DNA from: Notospermus geniculatus
Lineage: Eukaryota; Nemertea; Pilidiophora; Heteronemertea; Lineidae
Reading direction: 5' to 3'
Length of the DNA stretch: 64,000 nucleotides
NCBI GenBank assembly: GCA_002633025.1
Contig: NMRB01003092.1
Location: 3,884 to 67,883 of the forward strand
In this document: positions 41,319-51,031 of the stretch, in pieces
How the letters are laid out: the number at the start of each line of letters is the position of its first letter
Position numbering within the stretch: position 1 is the stretch's first letter
The notes under the pieces: generated by a model
Seen by the model: only the letters and a program-made list of their open reading frames with translations
Told to the model about the DNA's origin: nothing
Databases searched by the model: none
Made by a program: the position numbers and the translations under genes

Positions 41319-43566
41319 AGCCAGCACCTGTTGACACATCGAAGCTAAAAGACCTTGATGGTGAGTGAATCCAAGAAATGTGAAGGATATGAGCTGGTTT
41401 CAGAGGTGGAAGTTAAGTACCGTTGATGGGTGACCACCGCGAGCGGTTGGCGTGTTCCTTTGGGCTGGCCTCAGATGTGGAAGTTAATGGTGACCGCCTT
41501 GAGCGGTTGGCATGTTGCCTTCGAGCTGGAAGTTAGAAATTAAGGGTGATCTCCTAGGCCTATATAACAGTTGGATGGGTGACAAATACAAACTTCTGCT
41601 CCACCTTGGGTTTCCATGGGATGTATATATCCATCAACAAAATATTTTTCAGAGAATGTTCGTGACCGACTGACAAAAATGCAAGACGGGAAATGTCCCC
41701 AGGGATCTCAACCACATCCAGACTGGCCAAAACTCTGTAGAAGTAAGTAGAAATATGACGTCAAATACTCCTATCAAATTAAAAAATTATCAGACACTCA
41801 AGCTACACGAAAAATGTTCATTCCGACATTTTTGTAATGCTGTACCTTGGAGGAATTATACTGTCAGTATAATTCGTATAATTCCTCCAAGGCTATACTT
41901 TCTCTTTGGCTGTTTCAGAGATCATCGTGATCCATATGACGCACAAGTTCAACGATGGCTCGTGCCCCGACGGGACCATTCCATTCAAACCCAAACCCAA
42001 TCTCTGCATGAGTGAGTTTACCATCTTTACCTGCCTTTTTCCGCCCACATTTTTTCATATGAAATGTAAACCATAATCGAATGCGACAGCATTTCTAATT
42101 AGAGATCAAATCGCAAACTAATCAAATCGCAAAGCGATACTAGGGAGTTTTCGCAGGCCCCCGAAACGCCAACGCGAACGCCAAACCCATTGTTCGATGC
42201 CACGAGGAGAGCACCGAACAAAAGGATAGACGGTCGCCGGCGTTGGCGTTTTGGGGGCTTTGCCAAAACTCTATACTGTAAACTATTTACAACGGTTTGC
42301 CTTTCAGTCGTGGACTTCAAACAGTTCTATAAAGTTGGTAGGTATCAGACTTCCTAAGAATGGATACAGCAATGTAGCTAGCAAAATGATTCCAATGATC
42401 ATCCGTCAGTCGACCGAGAACACAAAGGAATTTTGGCTCTTTAACATGTTCAACATCTATTGACGAGACTGCACAATCGCTGTACATTCTCTCCACATTC
42501 ATTTCACTGAATGAGTTACCTTAATGGCGAATCATCTTCCAGTAAACCCTCACCTCCACATCCTGATGAGGACAACTGAGAAGCAGAATGGATTGTGTCC
42601 AATTGGAACAAAAGAACTGGCTATAAAAAATGATACGTGTATTGGTGAGTAAAGAATGACACATACACATGTATTAGTGAGTAAAGAATGACACGTATAT
42701 TGGTGAGGAAAGAATGATACGTGTATTGGTGAGGAAAGAATGACACATATAACAGTGAGTAAAGAATGGCACGTACATTGGTGAGGAAAGAATGATACGG
42801 GTATTGGTGAGGAAAGAATGACACATATACATGTATTAGTGAGTGAAGGATGACACATATTTGGTGAGGAAAGAATGATAAGTGTTTTGGTGTGTACGGG
42901 TTCCTTTTGTTGATTTTGATTTAAGGAGACATTGGGCAATGTATTTCATGATGTGGGAACAAGACACCTTTATTAAATCAATGCATATTGGACATCAGTT
43001 ATTAGAAAGTGGGTCATTATCTGTACACACAATTCTTTCATTGCAGTAAAGGATGTGACGGCGTTCCTGACAGGAAAAATCGGTATGTTTTCCAAAAATG
43101 CCTTCCACCCCAAATCTGCTTCACACTGTGAGGCAGTGCAGAAACTTCTAGTCTGTCTGGAACCGAAAGCCTGAAGCCATTTGTACACTCAAATTCTTTA
43201 CTTGGTGATATAGACCCCTCCAAACGCGAGTTAACCGGTCAAAGAGTCAGTCTTTGATTGTGTCACTTCTTATCCCAATGATTTATAAAGAAATGATTTG
43301 ACTTTGAGGTTAGAAACAGATCGTGTTGGTGTCTTCTTTCAGAACATCCGGCGATGCACCCTAAAGATGTAATCAAAAAGCAAAAGGATGCTGGTGGAAA
43401 GGGTCAAAAAGGGGACAAGAAGAAGGATTCATCATCGAAAAAGAGTAATCAGACTGAAGCATCACCGTCATCGAAGGGAAAAAGCAGCTCAGCACCTCAG
43501 AAAAAGGACAAGAAAAATACGAAATCTTCGCCTAAAAAAGGGGAAAATAGTAAAAAGAAGCCATGA
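41319..43566 (+). CDS. C-terminal triple-CPxG module, gene B copy 2 (7 exons, complete)
   Basis: Exons 41319-41360, 41653-41742, 41919-42011, 42308-42337, 42543-42644, 43047-43082 (VKDVTAFLTGKI) and 43343-43566 (EHPAMHPKD then a Lys/Ser/Gly tail, TGA). Protein of the first five matches copy 1 almost exactly. This is the full form of gene B's 3' end. The terminal 74 residues are strongly basic (KGQKGDKKKDSSSKKS, SSPKKGENSKKKP) and likely disordered. Confidence 0.9.
41845..41892. repeat. Small palindromic insert with CCTTGGAGGAATTATA ends
   Basis: CCTTGGAGGAATTATAC ... TATAATTCCTCCAAGG around a 15-base loop. Copy 1 (25993-26009) has only the left arm. Similar palindromes occur in gene F introns at 56727-56768 and 59775-59796. 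Confidence 0.7.
42142..42272. mobile_element. MITE with ATACT duplication, only in copy 2
   Basis: Arms AGGGAGTTTTCGCAGGCCCC and complement of AGAGTTTTGGCAAAGCCCCC, inner CGAAACGCCAACGCGAACG; ATACT flanks both sides (42137-42141, 42273-42277). Copy 1 reads AAATGCTGTAAAC at the site. Same family as 6412-6600 and 58013-58392. Confidence 0.85.
42639..42905. repeat. Minisatellite seeded on a 5' splice site (copy 2)
   Basis: Counterpart of 26690-26955: about ten ATTGGTGAGGAAAGAATGAC-type units starting at the true donor of the 42543-42644 exon. Confidence 0.85.
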
Positions 43567-44527
43567 TGATTGAGCCAGGTAGTTCTGCGCCAGCGAAGAG
43601 TGGTAATCACAATGAATAAAGGAGGTTTTGCGCCTGCGAACACAATGCTTGACACTGAAGAATATTTAGATTCTGGTTGCTCTGCCACAAAAGCCTCTTT
43701 CTTTGAAGCAAGATTTTTGTATAGAAGAAAACAATCAATCATTGAGACACAGATGCCTTGTTTGCCCACTACAGATTTGATCGAGATTTTTGCAGTTGTT
43801 TATCGTTGTCGTCGTTTGCGGTGACCAAAAAAAGATGCCAAACTTTATCGAATGCCTACAAACTCGACTCTAATTCAGCAGAAGTCAATCATGTGCGACG
43901 GACGACGTAACAGGTTTATGTGGTTTTCAGGTCGCCACCATGACAAGGTTAAACAAGTGAAAAAATCTCAACTTAGACCAACAGATTCCTTACAATTTAT
44001 TGGTTCCATTTCAATACGCACGGTATCCTAAAGTCTATGTACAGTGGCAACATTTCAACAACATTTCTACATCACTCATTAAAATATTAAATCCAGAGCT
44101 GAACACCAATATGGCATTATTAGCTCTATAGACAACATTGGATGAGCAAAGCGGGGTGCTCGCGGAGAAAATCTGAGCTGTCACAGCGACTACATCATTC
44201 ATAGTTACAACACCATTTTCCACAAGTATTGTCTGGTGTGTTTAAGGGAAACGAATTTTCCAACATGTTGTTAAAATGTTGCTAACTTGTTGGTACCGGT
44301 ATGTGTATAAAATGTCAAAAGGTTGTGTTGCTCAGATGTGTTGTAAAAATGTTGCCAGTGTACAAATTGCTCTAAATAAAGGACAAAAATAAAGCGATGA
44401 TAAAGCATTATTTTAGTTCTTTAGTATTTCTTCTTTTCTGCTTATCTATCTATATACCTAGTTTCAGTTTTTCTAATATTCTGAAGTAGTTTGTCCTCTG
44501 TTGGATGCAAGAATTCCCTGTTTATCC

Positions 44528-44765
44528 CAAAAAGCTACATGGAGTCGGGTTGGAGCATTGTAACATCAGCGCTTACAACCAATGAGGTCGTGAGTTTGAT
44601 TCCCAATCGAGGGTTGAGCTCTCCTCGACATCGATCGTAGAGTTCCTCCAGGGACGCCGGTTTTCTCCTATGTTGCATAGACATCACCCAGTATCATCTG
44701 ATGAATGGCTAAAATGCTCTGCGTTGACGCTTGCATGCACTCCTCCGAAGACTCTTAATGAAATA
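44528..44765 (+). mobile_element. tRNA-derived SINE-like element
   Basis: Pol III-like boxes (GGTTGGAGCATTGTAACATC and GTGAGTTTGATTCCC) followed by GACGCCGGTTTTCTCC, a tail word common in SINEs. Boundaries are approximate. Confidence 0.55.
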
Positions 44766-45179
44766 CTAATGTCTACCATTAGACAGAGCTATATAGACGT
44801 TACATACAGGTCATTTCAATAAAAGTGAAAACCGGAGTTCCTGAAAAACCGAATATGGCATCAAAAGAAAGCGGATGTAACCTCTGCTGAATGCAGAACG
44901 TATCAGTTTCAACAAAATAGGAACATTCTATCTAAGAATGGAGTCTGCCCTCATTCCTCCCTTCAGGATTGATGAAGTACTCTTAACTTTCGATGTAATA
45001 GAGATTTGCTGGATGAAGTTCGACTCTAGAAAAGACATTGGATGGAATCGTTTGAAGTACATTGTATTGACAAAGAACAAATTAAAAGGAGTTTAGCTGA
45101 AAATACTACGAAGACTGGATTTTGAAGTTTTGAAGGTACGGTCATAATTTCAATCTAATTTTCTAATCACACATCTGTA

Positions 45180-45770
45180 TCAATATGATTGTGTGACTCT
45201 ATGCTCAAACAAGTTTTAACTATTTCTTTCTTTCAGTGTCATTCCGTGCTCTAACAAGTTTTAACTGTACTTCTTTCTTTCATAATCATTCCATGCTCTA
45301 ACAAGTTTCAACTATACTTCTTTCTTTGGTAATCATTCCATGCTCTACCAGGTTTTAACAATTATTACTTCTTTCTTTCAGAGTCATTCCATGCTCTACC
45401 ACGTTTTAACAAGGGCCTACTTCTTTCTTTCAGTCACTCCATGCTCAAACAGATTTAACTATATTTCTTTCTTTCACAGTCATTTCATGCTCTAACAGGT
45501 TTTAACAATTATTACTTCCTTTCATTCACTCCATGCTCTAACACGTTTTAACTATACTTCTTTCTTTGAGAGTCATTCCATGCTCTAACACGTTTTAACT
45601 ATACTTCTTCCTTTCATAATCATTCCATGCTCTAAAAGGTTTCATCTATAGTTAGTCTTTCTTCAGAGCCATTCAGGTGCTCTAACAGGTTTTAACTACT
45701 TCTTTCTTTCAGTCATTCCATACTCTAACAGGTTTTAACTACATGTGTCCTTCCTTTTTTGCGGAATCAA
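45180..45770 (+). repeat. Minisatellite with splice-site-like units
   Basis: About eleven units of roughly 50 bases: CATTCCATGCTCTAACAGGT + TTTAACTATACTTCTTTCTT + TCAG. Each unit contains a pyrimidine tract plus CAG and, 20 bases on, an ACAGGT. Confidence 0.85.
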
Positions 45771-46293
45771 TCAAGTACATTTTAATTGTCATATTCTACA
45801 TTCTGCATCTTAATCTATCATCGAACGGACATATCTTTCAAGGGTTCATTTAATACTTACTTTTTACCATGTTTACGATACCAAATTCTTTTGAAATAAA
45901 AGGAAAAGTTTTCTGAAAATGCATTGCCTTTCTCTCGATCTTTGCAAAGATCGTTGTGATTAATAATACCAGTAAGAATCTCCGCAACCAGTGAAAATCT
46001 ACGCACAGAGTGGAACATACACGAACGTCTCCCAGGAACAGTTGCATTTCCTTCCAGCAAAGGAACTATCCTGAGAATATCCGAGCTCAGGATGAAGGAA
46101 ACCGTTAGCCTTGGCCACTTGTCTAGCAAAAAGGTTTTTATCATCCTGAAGAAAATTAGTAGGCCCGTTTAATTTTTCTTAGGCCTTTATAGGTCTTTGA
46201 AAGACAAATCACTATACTGGATACAAATACACACCGATCCGGACTTCATTCAAAGGAATTTTGCTAAAAAAATACAAAATTAATGTATTCCAG

Positions 46294-46377
46294 CCCCCAC
46301 AACGATCGAACCTACCACAAAGAGAGCTAGTGCCAACATGAAGAAGACTGGGAAAGGGCCTGCGTCAAAGGGCACGG
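46294..46377 (+). CDS. Linker exon E-L1
   Basis: An 84-nt phase 1-1 exon from ATTCCAG to ACGG/GTAAGG: PTTIEPTTKRASANMKKTGK then GPASKGT. The upstream intron resembles that before the linker at 2162, showing that kringle-plus-linker blocks of genes A and E are homologous. Confidence 0.65.
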
Positions 46378-46414
46378 GTAAGGGAAATTTGACGTAGGCC
46401 TACTGAGATACCAG

Positions 46415-46527
46415 GGTCCATATTCATAAACAAACTTAGGTCAAAGTGTGATACTTATCTTTTGTGCTGAACAAAGGAAAAGTGTCACACTTAGACTTAA
46501 GTATAGTTTTATGAATATGGGCCCATT
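46415..46527. mobile_element. MITE-like inverted-repeat element
   Basis: Arms AGGGTCCATATTCATAAAC and complement ending ATGAATATGGGCCC; inner GTGTGATACTTATCTTTTGT. Family of 3896-4010 and 23578-23685. Confidence 0.7.
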
Positions 46528-46795
46528 TCGCAGCGAACCCGACGCTCGGGTCGAGAGGGCGACTTTTGCTTTGAACGAAATACAAGTGATTGATCGAAGA
46601 GATTTAAGAGAGGCAGATCCAGGATTTCCAGAAAAAGGGGGCGCCCCAGAAAATTTCAAAAATAGGTGCCAAAATGCGTTTTCCAGGCATATAAGGCACC
46701 AAAAACCCATCATTCTGCAGCAATAAGGGGGGGGGGGCTGCCCGCTGCGCCACCTAAATCTGTCACTGTTAAGAGGCCTTTTCTTGTTTGTACAG

Positions 46796-47035
46796 GAGCT
46801 CCAGATCTAACGAATTGCAAGATGACGATGAAAGGCGAAAAGTACAAAGGAACGATACACAAGACACGCGGTGGTTATGATTGCCAGCGTTGGAAATCCC
46901 AAAAGCCACACAGGCATCTTCATGTTATTTTGCCTTCAAACTACTGCCGGAACCCTGATGGGGAGCCTGAACCGTGGTGTTATACCACAAATAAGGAGAA
47001 ACGGTGGGACTATTGTGATATACCATTTTGCCCAG
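46796..47035 (+). CDS. Kringle domain exon E-K1
   Basis: A 240-nt phase 1-1 kringle, the most diverged of the five ([35 protein letters not shown]) but with all six Cys and [15 protein letters not shown]. Donor CCCAG/GTATGT. Confidence 0.95.
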
Positions 47036-47162
47036 GTATGTATCTTGATACATTTCCGTGGATTTATGGAAGGGTAAATAAGGCTGATTTTAGAGCATGA
47101 GGATTTGCGTTATTAGAAATCTTTTTCTGTCGGAGTGAACCACTCTTGGCTGTGAGAACCAT

Positions 47163-47297
47163 AAGGCTGCAATCACATAGAGCTACACGCTACACTGACA
47201 CGCCGGTTAACAATGGCTTCACGGTCGCGAGCACTTTGTGAAGCCGTTGTTAACCGGCGTGTCTGTGTATCGTGTAGCTCTATGTGATTGCAGCCTT
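47163..47297. mobile_element. MITE-like hairpin in kringle intron
   Basis: Arms AAGGCTGCAATCACATAGAG and complement, inner GACACGCCGGTTAACAATGG. Copies in the next three kringle introns at 47816-47950, 48544-48672 and 49150-49285, spread by duplication of the kringle unit; a related one is at 53630-53750. Confidence 0.8.
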
Positions 47298-47444
47298 ATG
47301 GACGTACATGTATTTCACCGTTACACCATATTGCCAGTGCTAACAGGTCACAAATACTTGTGCTAATAGTTTTAGGGTGAATTTTGATTTGAGTGAAACA
47401 CAGCGATTGATATTTGCGATTTAAAAAGCTATTTATTTGTACAG

Positions 47445-47684
47445 GGGTTCCAGATCCAACGAAATGCAAGAAAACGATGGAAGGTGCGGAGTACAGGGGA
47501 TCGATACACAAGACACGCGGTGGTTATGATTGCCAGCACTGGAATACCCAAAAGCCCCATAAGCACACCCACATAAAATTGCCTTCAAACTACTGCCGAA
47601 ACCCTGATGGGGAGCATGAACCGTGGTGTTATACAACAAATAAAAAGAAACGGTGGGACTATTGTGATATACCATTTTGCCCAG
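47445..47684 (+). CDS. Kringle domain exon E-K2
   Basis: A 240-nt phase 1-1 kringle with six Cys; [11 protein letters not shown] has His in place of Pro in the core loop. Pairs with E-K4 by duplication. Donor CCCAG/GTATGT. Confidence 0.95.
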
Positions 47685-47815
47685 GTATGTATCTTGATAC
47701 ATTTCCGTGGATTTATGGAAGGATAAATTTATAAGGCTGATTTTAGAGCATGAGGATTTGCGTTATTAGAAATCTGTTTCTGTCGGAGTGAACCACTCTT
47801 GGCTGTGAGAACCAT

Positions 47816-47950
47816 AAGGCTGCAATCACATAGAGCTACACGCTACACCGACACGCCGGTTAACAACGGCTTCACGGTCGCGAGCACTTTGTGAAGCCGT
47901 TGTTAACCGGCGTGTCTGTGTAGCGTGTAGCTCTATTGGATTGCAGCCTT
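47816..47950. mobile_element. MITE-like hairpin in kringle intron (second)
   Basis: Copy of the element at 47163-47297 (CACGCCGGTTAACAACGG), near-perfect arms. Confidence 0.8.
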
Positions 47951-48116
47951 ATGGAACGAGAGTGACGTATCGGTATATGTATTTCTCCGTCACGCCATAT
48001 ATATACCAGTGCTAACAGGTCACAAATACATGTACTAACAGTTTTAGGGTGAAGTTTGATTTGAGTGAAAGACAGCGATTGAGATTTGAGATTTAAAAAG
48101 CTATTTATTTGTACAG

Positions 48117-48356
48117 GGGTTCCAGATCCAACGAAATGCAAGACCACAAAGAAAGGCGCGGAGTACAAGGGATCGATACACAAGACACGCGGTGGTTATG
48201 ATTGCCAGCACTGGAATACCCAAAAGCCCCATAAGCACGGCTACAAAAAATTACCTTCAAACTACTGCCGAAACCCTGATGGGGAGCCTGAACCATGGTG
48301 TTATACCACAAATAAGAAAAAACGCTTTGATTATTGTGACGTACCATTTTGCTCAG
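48117..48356 (+). CDS. Kringle domain exon E-K3, GC donor
   Basis: A 240-nt phase 1-1 kringle (PHKHGYKKLPSNYC, KRFDYCDVPFC). The donor is CTCAG/GCAAGT, so the following intron is GC-AG; a GT at 48361 would break the phase-1 pattern. Confidence 0.9.
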
Positions 48357-48543
48357 GCAAGTATTTTGACACATTCCATACAGGTTTATGGAGAGGTAAA
48401 TCAAACCGAGTCCTGATGTTTGAGCATGAGAATTTGCTGAGTGACCTCTAGGCTGTGCAAGTGCAGTATAGAAAATATTTTATGAATAAATCATTAACCT
48501 ACGTAATCTGTCGGAGTGAACCACTCTTGGCTGTGAGAACCAT

Positions 48544-48672
48544 AAGGCTGCAATCACATACAGCTACACGCTACACCGACACGCCGGTTAACAATGGCTT
48601 CACGGTCGCGAGCACTTTATGAAGCCGTTGTTAACCGGCGTGTCTGTGTAGCGTGTAGCTCTATGTGATTGC
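48544..48672. mobile_element. MITE-like hairpin in kringle intron (third, right arm clipped)
   Basis: Same element; the right arm stops at TATGTGATTGCC, lacking the terminal CAGCCTT. Confidence 0.75.
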
Positions 48673-48782
48673 CAATGCTAACAGGTCACAAATACTTGTG
48701 CTAATAGTTTTAGGGTGAATTTTGATTTGAGTGAAACACAGCGATTGATATTTGCCATTTAAAAAGCTATTTATTTGTACAG

Positions 48783-49022
48783 GGGTTCCAGATCCAACGA
48801 AATGCAAGAAAACGATGAAAGGTGCGGAGTACAGGGGATCGATACACAAGACACGCGGTGGTTATGATTGCCAGCACTGGAATACCCAAAAGCCCCATAA
48901 GCACCCCCACATAAAATTGCCTTCAAACTACTGCCGGAACCCTGATGGGGAGCCTGAACCGTGGTGTTATACCACAAATAAAAAGAAACGGTGGGACTTT
49001 TGTGATATACCATTTTGCCCAG
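48783..49022 (+). CDS. Kringle domain exon E-K4
   Basis: A 240-nt phase 1-1 kringle, near-identical to E-K2 (KCKKTMKGAEYRG, KRWDFCDIPFC), with the standard NPDGEPEPWCY core. Confidence 0.95.
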
Positions 49023-49149
49023 GTATGTATCTTGATACATTTCCGTGGATTTATGGAAGGATAAATAAGGCTGATTTTAGAGCATGAGGATTTGCGTTAT
49101 TAGAAATCTGTTTCTGTCGGAGTGAACCACTCTTGGCTGTGAGAACCAT

Positions 49150-49285
49150 AAGGCTGCAATCACATAGAGCTACACGCTACACCGACACGCCGGTTAACCA
49201 TGGCTTCACGGTCGCGGGCCCTTTGTGAAGCCGTTGTTAACCAGCGTGTCTGTGTAATGTGTAGCTCCATTGGATTGCAGCCTTA
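49150..49285. mobile_element. MITE-like hairpin in kringle intron (fourth)
   Basis: Copy of the element at 47163 with several mismatches between arms (CACGCCGGTTAACCATGG against AACCAGCGTG). Confidence 0.75.
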
Positions 49286-49446
49286 TGGAACGAGAGTGAC
49301 GTATCGGTACATGTATTTCTCCGTCACGCCATGTACCAGTGCTAACAGGTCACAAATACTTGTACTAACAGTTTTAGGGTGAAGTTTGATTTGAGTGAAA
49401 CACAGCGATTGAGATTTGAGATTTAAAAAGCTATTTATTTGTACAG

Positions 49447-49686
49447 GGGTTCCAGATCCAACGAAATGCAAGACCACGAAGAAAGGCGCGGAGTACAAGG
49501 GATCGATACACAAGACACGCGGTGGTTATGATTGCCAGCACTGGAATACCCAAAAGCCCCATAAGCACCCCCACAAAAAATTGCCTTCAAACTACTGCCG
49601 AAACCCTGATGGGGAGCCTGAACCATGGTGTTATACCACAAATAAGAAAAAACGCTTTGATTATTGTGACGTACCATTTTGCTCAG
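49447..49686 (+). CDS. Kringle domain exon E-K5, GC donor
   Basis: A 240-nt phase 1-1 kringle, near-identical to E-K3 and very close to the two kringles of gene A. Donor CTCAG/GCAAGT (GC-AG intron), inherited with the duplication of E-K3. Confidence 0.9.
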
Positions 49687-49873
49687 GCAAGTATTTTGAC
49701 ACATTCCATACAGATTTATGGAGAGGTAAATCAAACCGAGTCCTGATGTTTGAGCATGAGAATTTGCTGAGTGACCTCTAGGCTGTGCAAGTGCAGTGTA
49801 GAAAACATTTTATGAAATCATTAACTTACGTACTTCCTTGCTCTTCCCTTATTGCATGTACATTATTTTGCAG

Positions 49874-50859
49874 ATAAAAACACGACTAAAGCTGGTGCTC
49901 CAAAGGATATGAAGAAATCCACAGGTGGACCAGGCGGTGGCCCACCCGAAAAGGATAACCAGGGTAGACAACCATCGAAAGGTGGACCAGGTGGTGGGAC
50001 ATCCGAAAAGGATAACCAGGGCACTAGACAACCGTCGAAAGGTGGACCAGGTGGTGGGCCGTCCGAAAAGGATAACCAGGGCACTAGACAGCCGTCGAAA
50101 GGTGGACCAGGTGGTGGGCCGTCCGAAAAGGATAACCAGGGCACTAGACAACCATCGAAAGGTGGACCAGGTGGTGGGCCACCCAAGAAGGACAACAAAG
50201 GTGGCGAAAAGCCTTCGACAGGTGGGCAAGGCGGTGGACCATCTCCGCAGGATGGCGGAAAACCTTCGAAGGGTGGGCAAGGTGGTGGACCAAAGGATAA
50301 GCAGGTTGGTGGAAAACCTCCGAAGGATGGGCAAGGTGGTGGACCATCCGAGGATGGTAAGGAGGGCAGCGGAAAACCTTCGAAGGATGAGCAAGGTGGT
50401 GGGCCATCTGCAAAGGATAAGCAGGGTGGCGGAAAACCTTCGACAGGCGGGCCAGGAGGTGGACCCTCTGTGAAGGATAAGCAGGGTGGCAGAAAGCCTT
50501 CAACAGGTGCGCAGGGTGGTGGACCATCTGCCAAGGATGAGCAGGACGGCGGAAAACCTTCGAAGGGTGGGCAAGGTGGACCATCTGCGAAGGATAAGCA
50601 GGGTGGCGGAAAGCCTTCAACAGGTGGGCAAGGTGGTGGCCCATCTGCGAAGGATAAGCAGGGTGGTGGAAAGCCTTCANAGGCGGTGGAGTATCTGCAA
50701 AGGGTATCCAAGGTAGAATACCTCCGATGGGTAGGAAAGGCGCTGGCCAGGGTGGACAATCTACGACGGGGCCAGGCGGGCCATCAGCGAAGGGTAGGAA
50801 AGGCGGGAAACTTCGAAGTGGAACAAAAGACCTGGAGCTACCACCGAAAGAAACTACAA
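49874..50859 (+). CDS. Long Gly/Pro/Lys repeat linker exon E-L2
   Basis: A roughly 986-nt exon from TTGCAG to ACAA/GTAAGG. It encodes about 17 imperfect 17-20-residue repeats of GGPGGGPSEKDNQGTRQPSK and GGQGGGPSAKDKQGGGKPS. A single N at 50680 marks a sequence break: the frame before it and the frame after it (GGVSAKGIQGRIPPMGRK ... LELPPKETT) differ, so at least one base is missing. The closing LPPKETT matches the gene A linker. A flexible, basic, mucin- or collagen-like spacer; Gly is not at every third position, so it is not a collagen helix. Confidence 0.8.
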
Positions 50860-51031
50860 GTAAGGCTTCAATACGGTGTATCTTCTGAAATCTGTAAAAT
50901 TCTTACGACAGCAAAAAAATGAACAGCCATCTGATATCGGAACGTCTATTTATAGGCTACTGTATTCCTTTGGGGGGGGGGGTCCTTCGTCAGATGATAG
51001 ATGTGCACACTACTATTTTTTACCTTCACAG

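Larger units (their letters stand above)
33637..43566 (+). other. Gene B copy 2: LamG/FTP mosaic with internal duplication, 3' complete
   Basis: Exons: partial LamG 33637-33914, LamG 34144-34800, FTP half 35167-35388, truncated LamG 35627-36088, LamG 36328-36984, FTP half 37351-37572, partial FTP second half 38197-38319 after an N, LamG 39929-40588, linkers 40765-40833 and 41063-41161, C-module 41319-43566 (TGA). The block 35627-37811 duplicates 33637-35626. Confidence 0.65.
43567..46293. other. Intergenic region between genes B and E
   Basis: 3' flank of gene B with AATAAA at about 43615 and 44387, a tRNA-derived SINE-like element near 44528, and a minisatellite at 45180-45770. A signal-peptide or first exon of gene E was looked for and not found. 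Confidence 0.5.

Noticed and set aside
49874-50680. Collagen triple helix
   Set aside because: Gly does not occur at every third residue; the period is 17-20 residues with GGxGGGP blocks.
49849-50759. Minus-strand Pro-rich frame of about 300 codons
   Set aside because: Antisense of the gene E linker exon; the plus-strand frame joins in phase to kringle and C-module exons.
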